In this document: in pieces, positions 1 through 11,558 of the stretch
How the letters are laid out: each line of letters begins with the position of its first letter
Numbering within the stretch: position 1 is the first letter of the stretch
From: Mallotus nudiflorus
Taxonomy: Eukaryota > Streptophyta > Magnoliopsida > Malpighiales > Euphorbiaceae
Length of the DNA stretch: 64,000 nt
NCBI GenBank assembly: GCA_947683625.1
Contig: CANTUR010000670.1
Coordinates: forward strand, 641,282 to 705,281
Direction of reading: 5' to 3'
Program-made: the position numbers and the translations under genes
Notes under the pieces: generated by a model
Databases searched by the model: none
Seen by the model: only the letters and a program-made list of their open reading frames with translations
What the model was told of the DNA's origin: nothing

Positions 1-2633
1 TCCTTCCTCTTCCTCTCCGACGTGACCAAGCCACCGGAAGCCCACTGGAACGCCCGGAATCCGCCATGGCAGCAAGTTGAGCTTTTTGCCGTCGACGACG
101 ATTCCGGCCACCATTTCGTGCACCGCCGGTCTTCATCGACTCCTTGAGCTCCGGTGATTCCAATTCTAAGCTCCTTTCGGCTTGAAATCAAGTGGATTTT
201 GAGGTTTGAGCTAAAACTCAATTCGGTCACATTAGGATTTTCCATTTTTTTGAGCTTCGAATTGGATGATTCATGAAAACTTCCTTCACAAATGTTGTTC
301 CTAGTAGCTTAATCTACATGTATGAATATTTGTAGAATTTTTGGAGGTTGTTTGGATTTTTGGATATTTTTGAATATTTTAATATTATTTTATAATTTTC
401 GGAAATTAATTATTTAAATTATGAAATTTGAGTTTATGGTTGAATTAGGTGTTGAAATGAATTATAGGAATTTATTTGGAATTTTTATGAATTTCTAAGT
501 ATTTATTTTGAATTAATTGAGTTTATGTGATTTTGAGAAATTAGGGTTAAATGTGTTTTTATTTGAATTTAATTGGTTAATTGGGTTTAATTATTGATAT
601 TATTGATAAATATGTTGAGAAAATTAATTTTGGATAATTGTATAATTTTTGGTGAATTTTTGAAGTAATTTAAGTATATTTATATATATAGGGGTATTTT
701 GGTAATTTTATCCTAAATTGCCTAAAAATGTAATTTAATTAGTTTTAATAATTATTTAAGGTATAAAAATGATTTCTATAAATTATTTGGTATTTTTAAC
801 TAATTAAAACTATTTTTCGTGAATTATTTTCAATTATAAATATAATATACGGTTTTTCTAATAAAATGAGTTTTATCGGTTTTTATAGTGTTTTAAAGGT
901 TAATTATGTAATTTCTACCTATGAAATGTATTTCTATGCTATAAGGATATTTTCGGTATTTCTGGAATTATTCTGTGTTTGTGGACCCCCGGTCGGTAGA
1001 CTGTAGTCTGGAGTCCGACCGAGGGGTTGTGAATGAGATGTGGTGTTTATTTTCGAAGTGTATTTCCTTGCAGGGTCGACTCTACTCTTTTGAGTAGAGA
1101 GATGTCCGTTTTACAGGGGAGGTTCTGCCCGATTTTCGGTAGAATTCTCGTAAAACGTGATATCCAATCGAACCCTAATTCTGTTTCTGTATTTTAATAC
1201 TCTAGATTGAATTCTAGGATTTCTGTTAGGTTTATTCTGATGTCGATTATTTATTTCTTGTTTAGTTACGCCGAGACCGAGGGCTAGTGGACCAGGCCCG
1301 TCGGACCTGTCTCGTGGAGCGCATTAGGTGAGTTACTATACTATATATATATGCTTAGGATGCATGATTTAGCAATGCATGTTTTATGTTGATTAAATAT
1401 GAATAAATAATTTGATTATTTCTTAAGTTTATATTAAGTATATTTTTGGTTTATTTTTGGTATATAATAAATTATATACATGTTTAATTAATAAAATATA
1501 TTTAAAATGTTTTTAAATATATTTTTAGTTTAATTTATGATTTTGATTGGATTTATTTGATATATATATACTCGAAATATACCTGGTTTATGTTTGGTAT
1601 ATTTTCGGTATATATATGGTTTATATTGTTATTTCATTTATATTCATGCATCATTTATTTTTGTGAATGAATGTTTATTATTTAAGAATGAAGGATATCA
1701 ATAGAACGTGCTACCTAGTGGGCAGCACTAGGACCGAGTACGTACCGGTACGCCTATAGTATTTAGGCTATATTACTAACTTATTTGTGGATATTGATTT
1801 GATTATGATTATTGATATGTGGGAGATATGGTTTGGAGGTGTGATTGCTGGAGCTCGGTTGACCAAGTGTCTCGGGGCCAATCACACTGGCAGTCAGACT
1901 GCTGGAGCTCGGTTGACTTAGTGTCTCGGGGCCAGTCTACTGTCTAAATGGATTAAGCAGATATATTTGGAATAAGTGAGCCTGTATGGCTAGAGTGTTG
2001 TTTAACACTATTTCTGAGGTTGCGATATTCTAGGGTTCTATGTGATCCTTCATAAAAGATGATTTTCAGATAAATATATAAAAATGATTTTATTGCATCT
2101 GTGTGCAATTGCCTGTATATATACATATTATATATACTGTTGATTGTATGCATTATCACTTAGTGTGTATGTATATATATTATAGTAATTCACTCAGTGA
2201 GGTCTGACTCCCCTCCGTTGACTATTTTTCAGGAGAGTCAACTTCCTCAGACCTCAGTAGCAGGTCGATACGCCGGATTTCTTCCGCCCCGGCTTCTTTA
2301 TGTAAACTGTCTACTTGAGTCTTATTTATTTTATTTAGACACTGCAGTAGTTGTGAATTGAAGTATTGGATTTTATGTATTTTATTTTAAAGAAATGTAT
2401 TATATTGAAACTGGATTTGTATTAAAAGGAATATTATATATGTGATGAGATTTTGATTTAAATCCAGTGGATGAGAATAATATTATGATATTATGATTTT
2501 TATTTTCCGCTGTATATTATATGGTTATTGTTATTGCATGATTTATTTTATTTTTAGGCTTGCTACGGGTTCCGGATTCGAAAGAATTCCCGTTCCCTAG
2601 CGCCGGTCATGGCCCCTGTTTTGGGTCGTGACA
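1..2633 (+). repeat. Tekay-1 5' LTR (left end outside window)
   Basis: Long terminal repeat of a Ty3/gypsy chromovirus, seen from an internal position to its 3' end. It aligns along its length with the complete LTR at 11559-14795; position 1 matches roughly 12150 there. The end reads GGGTCGTGACA and is followed after four bases by a tRNA primer-binding site, which fixes the boundary. The first 180 bases are GC-rich and the rest is very AT-rich. A 54-bp direct repeat (1846-1946) and a conserved block around 1710-1760 recur in all four LTR copies here. The LTR should hold the promoter and polyadenylation signals, but I cannot place them. Confidence 0.9.
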
Positions 2634-2637
2634 AAGT

Positions 2638-2649
2638 TGGTATCAGAGC
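2638..2649 (+). other. Primer-binding site, initiator tRNA-Met type (Tekay-1)
   Basis: TGGTATCAGAGC lies four bases after the LTR end. This is the usual plant retrotransposon PBS complementary to the 3' end of initiator methionine tRNA, where reverse transcription starts. Confidence 0.92.
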
Positions 2650-2832
2650 GGAGTTCTGTGTCAGGGCTTAGTTATGTGAGTTATGGCCTTAGTTTTAAAG
2701 TTGTTTTTTCTTTTGGTAACTACTGCAGTGTATTAGGTTCGAGTATGTCTTGATAAGTATTCCTTGCTGTAGTTTTCAGCGTTATTCCTCCATTGTCTGT
2801 TTTGTCTGAATTTTTCCGTTTGTCTTTTCAGT

Positions 2833-5568
2833 ATGAGGAGGCGAGCACGTGTCGCTCCACCGGTCGTTGAGGCCGAGGATGATGAGTCTTTTCAGGATGA
2901 GGTTTTACCTCCTGAGCCGCCAGTTAGACGTAGAGGTCGTGGCAGAGGTAGACCTCGAGGAGCAGTAGGTCGTCGTAGGCAGAGAGAGTTACAGGACGAG
3001 GAGCCTGTTGAGCCTGAGTTTGATGTTCCTGTTCCTCCAGTTGTTCAGCCTGTTCAGCCTGCCTATCAGCAGGGTATGTCTGACCCTGAGGCAACTTTGT
3101 TCTATGCCCGAGTTGGCAGGATTGCTTTTGATGGTACTTTTGATCCTTTAGACTTTCTGCATGCGATTGAGACTAGGACTCGGACTGCTCATACCGAGTA
3201 CCAGAGGATCATGATCGTTGAGTTGTCTGTCGAGGGACCAGCCTTGGATTGGTTCATTCAGATGATCCAGCCCTTTATGATGACGATGACATGGGCTCAG
3301 TTTCGAGAGCGGTTTATGAGGAGATTTTGTCCAGAGCCTCTTCGTTTGAGCTATCGTCTCCGTTTGACCAGTATTTCTCGTGGAGATCGATCTGTAGAGG
3401 AGTATACCCGAGAGTTTCTTCGTCTGGGTAGATATGCTGAGGATCTGATGCGAGATCAGTATTTCGCTGTTACTACGTATGTTACTGGTTTGGGTTCAGC
3501 TTTTGCTGGTATGCCTACATCAGGTCTTACTCTGGAGTCTGTGATCGAGCTGGCTAAGGAGATCGAGCTGAGGTTAGTTAGACAGGGAGCGATGCCTGAT
3601 TATTACCAGCTAGGAGTTCAGTCGAGTGGATTGCAGGCTACTCCATATTCGAGTTTTCATGTTGGTTCGAGTAGTCAGCAGCGAGGTTCGACTCAGCAGA
3701 GTCAGAGACAGCAGCAGCGAGTGCATCGGAGCAGTAGACATGGCCGTGGAGGTCAGCGTAGATCATTCAGATTTGGGTCAGGTGCTTCGAGCAGCAGCAG
3801 TGGTCGTAGTTCTGGATCAGCTGCCAGCGTTTGCCAGACTTGTGGTAGAGTCCATCAGGGACCGTGTTATCTGACACCACTGACATGCTTCAGATGCGGG
3901 CAGACAGGACATTTTGCCAGATCGTGTCCTTATTCTGGGTATCAGCAGCAGCAGATTCTGCGATTCCCACAGCAGTCGATTGCTAGTGCTGCACCCGTGC
4001 CATTTCAGTTACCACCAGCCCAGCATCAGAGTTCTACTCAGTTTGTTCCACAGCAGAGTCGTGGTAGAGGTACTAGAGGAGGTGCCAGAGGTGTTGGCCA
4101 GGCTTCTACCAGTCAGCAGGGAGGTCGAGGTCAGGCCAGAGTCTTCCATCTGACTCAGCAGGATGCTCAGGCATCTAATGCAGTCGTGGCAGGTATTGTT
4201 TCTGTTTGTTACCTGGATGCTTGGGTTTTGTTTGATCCGGGTGCCACGCATTCGTTTGTTTCTCCTATTTTTGCTTCTAAATCTTGTTGGCAAGCTTCGA
4301 GGATGGCTTTTCCTTTGTCTGTTGCCACTCCTCTGAGTGATTCCTTGGACGCCGATATTGTTCTTTCTGGTTGTCCAGTTCTCGTGGGAGATAGAGAATT
4401 ACCCGCTGATTTGATTTTGTTGGATGTGATGGAGTTTGATGTTATTTTGGGAATGGATTGGTTATCTCAGCACTTTGCCGTGGTAGATTGCAGGAATAAG
4501 GAGGTGACTTTTAGAATTCCTGGTGAAGAAGATTTTAAGTTTGTTGGTGATAGGAGTTCAGCACCTCAGAATCTTATTTCTGCTATTACAGTTAGGAAGT
4601 TGTTGAAGAAAGGTTGTTAGGGGTTTTTGGCATTGGTTAGGGATACGTCAGTGGAGAAGCTGTCACTCACAGATGTTCCGGTTGCTTGTGAGTTTCCTGA
4701 TGTTTTTCCCGAGGAGTTACCAGGTTTACCACCTCACAAAGAGATTGAGTTCTGTATAGATGTGGTACCAGGTACTACTCCTATATCTATGCCACCCTAT
4801 CGTATGGCTCCTGCAGAGTTGAGAGAGTTAAAGGAGCAGTTGCAAGAGTTGTTGGATAAAGGTTTTATTAGACCTAGTGTTTCTCCTTGGGGTGCACCAG
4901 TCCTGTTTGTGAAGAAGAAGGATGGTACCCTGAGACTGTGCATTGACTATAGAGAGCTGAATAAGGTGACGATGAAGAATAAGTATCCTCTCCCGAGGAT
5001 AGACGATTTGTTTGATCAGCTCCAGGGTGCACAATTCTTTTCTAAGGTTTACTTGAGGTCAGGTTATCATCAGCTGCGGATTAGTGAAGCTGATATTCCT
5101 AAGATAGCTTTCCGCACTCGATATGGCCATTATGAGTTTCTGGTGATGTCTTTTGGTTTGACTAATGCACCAGTAGCTTTTATGGATTTGATGAACAGAG
5201 TATTCAGACCGTATGTGGATCAGTTTTTAGTAGTCTTCATTGATGATATACTAGTATATTCGAGGAGTATGGAAGAGCATGTATATCATTTGAGGATTGT
5301 ACTACAGACACTGAGAGATCATCAGCTTTATGCTAAATTCTCGAAGTGTGATTTCTGGATGGAGAGTGTTTCTTTTCTTGGACACGTAGTGTCTAAAGAA
5401 GGTATTCAGGTTGATCCACAGAAGGTTGAGGCAGTATCTGAGTGGCCCAGACCTACTTCTGTTACAGAGATTCAGAGTTTTCTGGGTTTAGCCGGGTATT
5501 ATAGGCGGTTTATGCAGGATTTTTCCCGAATAGCAGCCCCTATGACTCGCTTGACTCAGAATAAATAA
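2833..5568 (+). pseudogene. Tekay-1 gag-pol, one nonsense codon, truncated in RT
   Basis: Polyprotein of a Tekay/Del chromovirus. The ATG at 2833 opens a basic Arg/Gly-rich start, then the gag capsid region, a Gln/Ser/Arg-rich linker and a CCHC zinc knuckle (CFRCGQTGHFARSC, near residue 352). The aspartic protease has DPGATHSF (near residue 467) in place of the common DSGA. A TAG at 4618-4620 stops the frame; the sister copy has CAG there. The same frame then runs through reverse transcriptase with the catalytic VFIDDILVYS box and stops at 5566-5568 where the element is cut. RNase H, integrase and chromodomain are missing. Apart from one TAG and the truncation the frame is well kept, so this copy has fewer defects than Tekay-2. 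Non-functional as it stands. Confidence 0.9.
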
Positions 5569-5686
5569 TTAAAAATAAATTTTAATTGATCAACAACTTA
5601 TAAAATATCAATATCATATTTAAAAATTATTAACACTGCATATCCCGATACAGTATTAAAATATTTAAAAAACACGGGATATTACA
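5562..5686 (-). repeat. Inverted 5' terminus of a Tekay LTR
   Basis: About 125 bases that match, in reverse complement, the first ~130 bases of the Tekay LTR (compare 11559-11690, and the same-strand match 61255-61366 in Tekay-3). The block ends exactly on the reverse complement of the LTR tip (GGGATATTACA). On its left it replaces the rest of Tekay-1 pol; on its right it abuts a forward LTR fragment. It looks like the last remnant of a reverse-oriented Tekay copy. Confidence 0.85.
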
Positions 5687-6592
5687 TGTGCTACCTAGTG
5701 GGCAGCGCTAGGACCGAGTACGTACCGATACGCTTATAGCATTTAGGCTATATTACTAACCAGTTTGTGGATATTGATTGGATATGAATATTTGATGTGT
5801 GATATGATTTGGGAGCGTGATTGCTGGAGCTCGGTTGACCAAGTGTCTCGGGGCCAATCACACTGACAGTCAGACTGCTGGAGCTCGGTTGACTTAGTGT
5901 CTTGGGGCCAGTTTACTGTCTAAATGGAATAAGTGAATATTTTGAAATAAGTGAGCCTGTATGGCTAGAGTGTTGCCTAACATTATTTTCGAGGTTGCGA
6001 TATTATAGGGTTCTATTTGATCCTTCATAAACGATGATTTTCAATAAAATATATAAAATGATTTTACTGCATCTGTGTGTATTTGCCTGTATATATATAA
6101 ATATTAGATATATACTGTTGATTGTATGCATTGTCATTTAGTATGCATGTATATATATTATAGTAATTCACTCAATGAGGTCTGACTCCCCTCCGTTGAC
6201 TATTTTTTAGGAGAGTCATCGTCTTCAGACCTCAGTAGTAGGCCTGTACGCCGGATTTCTTCCGCCCCAGCTTTTTTATGTAAACTGCTTCTCTAAGTCT
6301 TGAGTTTTATTTTATCTAGACAATGTAGTAGTCATTAAATTGTTAAAGAGATATTGTATTATATTTGAATTGGATTTGTATTAAAAGAGTTTATATATAT
6401 GAGATGAGAATTTGATTTAAATTCCTTAGTGGTGGAATATTATTTTGATATTTATGATTTTTTATTTCCACTGCATTATTTATTGTTATTACTGGCATGT
6501 TTTATTTTATTTTTAGGCTTGCTACGGGTTCCGGATTGGAAAGAATTCCCGTTCCCTAGCGCCGGTCATGGCCCCTATTTTGGGTCATGACA
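5687..6592 (+). repeat. Tekay-2 5' LTR, only the 3' ~900 bp
   Basis: Matches the last ~900 bases of the full LTR (13895-14795), including the CTACCTAGTGGGCAG block, the 54-bp direct repeat and the GACA end. About 2.3 kb of the LTR's 5' part, including the expected promoter side, is missing, so no target-site duplication can be tested for this element. Confidence 0.92.
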
Positions 6593-6596
6593 AAGT

Positions 6597-6608
6597 TGGT
6601 ATCAGAGC
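6597..6608 (+). other. Primer-binding site, initiator tRNA-Met type (Tekay-2)
   Basis: TGGTATCAGAGC four bases after the LTR end, identical to the Tekay-1 site. Confidence 0.9.
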
Positions 6609-6790
6609 GGAGTTCTGTGTCAGGGCTTAGTTATGTGAGTCATGGCCCTAGTTTTAAAATTGTGTTTTCTTTTGGTAACTACTGTAGTGAATTAGGTTCG
6701 AGTACGTCTTGATAAGTATTCCTTGCTTTAGTTTTCTGCGTTATTCCTCTGTAGTCTGTTTTGTCTGAATCATTCTGTTGTGTTTTTAGA

Positions 6791-9700
6791 ATGAGGAGGC
6801 GAGTGCCTGTCGCTCCACCGGTCGTTGAGGCCGAGGATGATGAGTCTTTTCAGGATGAGGTTTTACCTCTTGAGCAGCCTGTTAGACGTAGAGGTCGTGG
6901 CAGAGGTAGACCTCGAGGAGCGGTAGGTCACCGTAGGCAGAGAGAGTTACAGGACAAGGAGCCTATAGAGCCTGAGTTTGATGTTCCTGTACCTCCAGTT
7001 GTTCAGCCTGTTCAGCCTGCCTATTGGCAGGTTATGTCTGACCCTGAGGCAGTTTTGTTCTATGCCAGAGTTGGTAGGATTGCGTTTGATAGGACTTCTA
7101 ATCCGTTAGACTTTCTGCACGCGATCGAGACTCGGACTAGGACTGCTCACACCGAGTACCAGCGGATCATGATCGTCGAGTTGTCTGTCAAGGGACCAGC
7201 CCTAGATTGGTTTATTCAGATGATCCAACCTTACATGATGACGATGACCTGGGCTCAGTTTTGAGAGCGGTTTGTGAGGAGATTCTGTCCAGAGCCTCTC
7301 CGTATGAGCTATCATCTCCGTTTGACCAGCATTTCTCACAGTGATCGATCTGTAGAGGAGTACACCTGAGAGTTTCTTCTACTGGGTAGATATGCAGAGG
7401 CTCTGATGCGAGACCAGTATTTCACAGTCACTACCTACGTTACTGGTTTAGGTTCTGCTTTTACTAGTATGCCTACAGCAGGCCTTACTCTGGAGTCTGT
7501 GATTAAGTTAGCAAAGGAGATTGAGCTGAGGCTAGTTAGGCAGGGAGCGATGCCTGATTATTACCAACTGGGAGTTCAGTCGAGTGGATTATAGGCTACT
7601 CCGTATTCGAGTTTTCATGTTGGATCGAGTAGTCAGTAGCGAGGTCCAAGTCAGTAGAGTCAGAGACAGTAGCAGCGAGTGCATCGGAGCAGTAGACATG
7701 GCTGTGGAGGTCAGCGTAGACCATTCAGATTTAGGTCAGGTGCTTTGAGCAACAGCAGTGGTAGTAGTTATGGATCAGCTGCCAGTGTATGCCAGACCTG
7801 CGGTAGAGTCCATCAGGGACCGTGTTATCTGACACCACTGACATGCTTCAGATGCGGGCAGACAAGACATTTTGCTAGATCATGTCCTTACTCCGGGTAT
7901 CAGCAGTCACAGATTCTGCAATTTCCATAGCAGTCGATTGCTAGTGCTGCACCCGTGCTATTTCAGTTACCACCAGCTTAGCATCAGAGTTCCACTCAGC
8001 TTGCTCCACAGCAGAGTCGAGGTAGAGGTACTAGAGGAGGTGCCATAGGTGTTGGCCAGACTTCTACCAGTCAGCAGGGAGGTCGAGGATAGGCCAGAGT
8101 CTTCCATCTCACTCAGCAGGATGCTCAGGCATCTAATGCAGTCGTGGCAGGTATTGTTTCTGTTTGTTACCTAGATGCATGGGTTTTGTTTGATCCAGGT
8201 GCCACACATTCGTTTATTTCTCCCATTTTTGCTTCTAAATCTTGTTGGCAAGCTTCGAGGATGGCTTTTCCTTTGTCCGTTGCCACTCCTCTGAGCGATT
8301 CCTTGGACACCAATATCGTTCTTTCTGGTTTTCCAGTTCTCGTGGGAGATAGAGAATTACCTGCTGATTTGATCCTGTTGGATATGATGGAGTTTGATGT
8401 TATTCTGGGAATGGACTGGTTATCTCCACACTATGTCATGGTAGATTGCAGGAATAAAGAGGTGACTTTTAGAATTCCTGATGAAGAAGATTTTAAGTTT
8501 GTTGGTGATAGGAGTTCAGCACCTCAGAATCTTATTTCTGCTATTACGACTAGGAAGTTATTGAGGAAAGGTTGTCAGGGATATTTGGCATTGGTCAGGG
8601 ATACTTCAGTGGAGAAGTTGTCACTTACAGATGTTCCTGTTGCTTGTGAGTTTCCTGATGTTTTTCCCGAGGAGTTGCTAGGTTTACCACCTCACAGAGA
8701 GATTGAGTTCTGTATATATGTGGTTCCAGGCACTACTCCTATATCTATGCCACCCTATAGAATGGCTCCTGCAGAGTTGAAAGAGTTGAAGGAGCAGTTG
8801 CAAGAGTTATTGGATAAGGGTTTTATTAGACCCAGTGTTTCTCCTTGGGGTGCACCAGTCCTGTTTGTGAAGAAGAAGGATGGTACCCTGAGACTGTGTA
8901 TTGACTACAGAGAGCTGAACAAGGTGACAGTGAAGAACAAGTATCCTCTTCTGAGGATAGATGACTTGTTTGATCAGCTACAAGGTGCACAGTTCTTTTC
9001 TAAGATTGATCTGAGGTCGGGTTATCATCAGTTGCGGATTAGTGAAGCTGATATTTCTAAGACAGCATTCCACACTAGATATGGCCATTATGAGTTTCTG
9101 GTGATGTCTTTTGGTTTGACTAATGCACCAGCAACTTTTATGGACCTGATGAACAGGGTATTCAGACCATATGTGGATCAGTTTGTGGTAGTCTTCATCG
9201 ATGATATACTGGTTTATTCGAGGAGTATGGAGGAGCATGTATATCACTTAAGGATTGGACTACAGACACTGAGAGATCATCAGCTTTATGCTAAATTCTT
9301 GAAGTGTGATTTCTGGATGGAGAGTGTTTCTTTTCTTGGACACGTAGTGTCTAAAGAAGGTATCTAGGTTGATCCACAGAAGATTGAAGCAGTGTTTGAG
9401 TGGCCTAGACCGACTTCTGTTATAGAGATTCATAGTTTTCTGGGTTTAGCCAGGTATTATAGGCGGTTTGTGTAGGATTTTTCCAGAATAGCAGCCCCTA
9501 TGACTCGCTTGACTCAAAAGAATGTTAGATTTGAGTGGTCAGAAGCTTGTGAGAACAATTTCCAGTTGTTGAAGGAGAAGTTGACCACAGCGCCAATGTT
9601 AGCTTTGCCTAATAGTGTGGACAAGTTCACAGTTTATTGTTATGCCTCTAGAATTGGCCTTGGTTGTGTGCTAATGCAGAATGGAAGAGTGATAGCCTAT

Positions 9701-11541
9701 GCTTTGAGGTAGTTGAAGAAGCATGAGCAGAACTATCCCACACATGACCTTGAAATGGTTGCAGTGATCTTTGCTCTGAAGATTTGGAGACATTATCTGT
9801 ACGGGGTGACTTGTGAGATATTTACTGATCACAAAAGCCTTAAGTACATTTTCCAGCAGAGAGATCTGAATCTGAGGCAGAGGAGATGGTTAGAATTGTT
9901 GAAGGATTATGACTGTGAGATATTATATCATCCGAGTAAAGCTAATGTGGTAGCAGATGCCTTGAGTAGAAAGTCCTCAGGTAGTCTTGCTCACATCAGC
10001 GTTGAGAGGAGACCGTTGATCCATGAATTGCTTCTGATGGTGGATCAAGGTCTGATGATGAAGATCAGTAGGTTAGGTGGACTGCTAGCTCAGTTTAAAG
10101 TGCGATCTGTACTGAGGGATAGGATTAAAGTAGCTCAGAGCCGAGATCCTATTCTAGAAGAGCTTGTAGAGAATGTCAGAGCAGGGAAGTTCACTGATTT
10201 CACACTTGATGATGATGGTGTGTTGTGGATCAGTGGTAGATTGTGTGTTCCTGATGTGGATGATTTGAGAGAAGAGATCCTAGAGGAAGCACATTCTACA
10301 GCTTATAGACTACATCCAGGTGTTACTAAAATGTACCACAGTATCAGAGATTTATACTGGTGGGTTGGATTGAAGAAGGATGTCGCTGATTATGTTGCTA
10401 AGTGTCTGACGTGTCAGTAAGTGAAAACTGAGCATCAGAAGCCTTCTAGGAAGCTTCAGCCTCTTTCTATTCCCGAGTGAAAGTGGGAAAGGATAGCTAT
10501 GGATTTTGTGGTAGGTTTACCTCATTCTAAGGATGGATACAATTCCATCTGGGTGATTGTAGACAGGTTGACGAAGTCTGCACATTTCTTGCCTGTGAAA
10601 GCCACTTCTTCTGTAGCTAGATTGGCGAAGCTGTATGTGAAGCATATCGTATGCCTTTATGGAGTACCTGTGTCCATTGTGTTAGACAGGGGTTCAATGT
10701 TTACCTCTCATTTTTGGCAGAAGTTGTAAGAAGCGATGGGCACTAGGTTGGACTTCAGTACTGCTTTTCATCCTCAGACAGATGGTCAGTCTGAGAGGAC
10801 GATCCAGACACTGGAAGATATGTTGAGGATGTGTGTCCTGGATTTGGGAGGTAGCTGGGATGATCATTTGCCACTCATTGAGTTTGCATATAATAACAGC
10901 TACCATAGCAGTATTGGCATGGCACCATATGAGGCGTTATATGGAAGGAAGTGTAGATCCCCTTTGAGTTGGGATGAGATTGGTGAGAGAGCATTGACTG
11001 GACCTGAGATGGTTCAGGATGCTGCAGAGAATGTTGTCATGATTAAGCGTAGATTAGAGACCGCAGTTAGTAGACAGAAGAGCTATGCGAATCCTAGGCG
11101 CAGAGATGTGGAGTTTCAGGTCGGAGATTTTTTTTTCTGAAGGTATCTCCGATGAAGGGTGTTATGAGATTTGGCAGGAAGGGTAAGTTAGCACTGAGAT
11201 ATATCGGACCGTGTGAGATTCTGGAGAGAGTTGGCACTGTTGCATATCGATTAGATTTGCCTCCGAGTATGTCACAAGTGCATCCAGTGTTTCATATTTC
11301 GATGCTGAGGAAGTATATCTCAGACCCTTCACATGTGTTGCAGCCCGACAGTGTAGAAGTGAGTGAAGATTTGACATTTGTGGAAGAACCTGTGGCGATC
11401 ATAGATTATCAAGTTCGACAGTTAAGTTCGAAACAGATTCTGATGGTTAAGGTTCTGTGGCGTAGCAACAGAGTTGAGGAGCATACGTGGGAGACTGAAG
11501 TTGAGATGCGAGCTTCTTACCTGTATCTCTTTCCTTCCTGA
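6791..11541 (+). pseudogene. Tekay-2 gag-pol, full domain set, many stops
   Basis: Complete chromovirus polyprotein order in a broken frame. Gag starts at the ATG at 6791; the zinc knuckle is near 7845-7890 (the usual Gly is replaced in TRHFARSC). Protease DPGATHSF lies near 8190, reverse transcriptase VFIDDILVYS near 9195, RNase H with ALSRK near 9960, the integrase zinc region near 10300-10420, the catalytic core near 10495-10900, and the GPY-type module plus chromodomain remnant (KVLWRSNRVEEHTWE) near 11450-11500. About 15 premature stops are seen (for example 7262, 7592, 8089, 9365, 9709, 10418, 10727). Comparison with Tekay-1 or Tekay-3 shows nearly all derive from CAG, CGA, CAA or TGG by transitions. 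A frameshift lies in the T run near 11130. Final stop 11539-11541. Inactive. Confidence 0.92.
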
Positions 11542-11558
11542 TCCTATACGTGGGAGAC

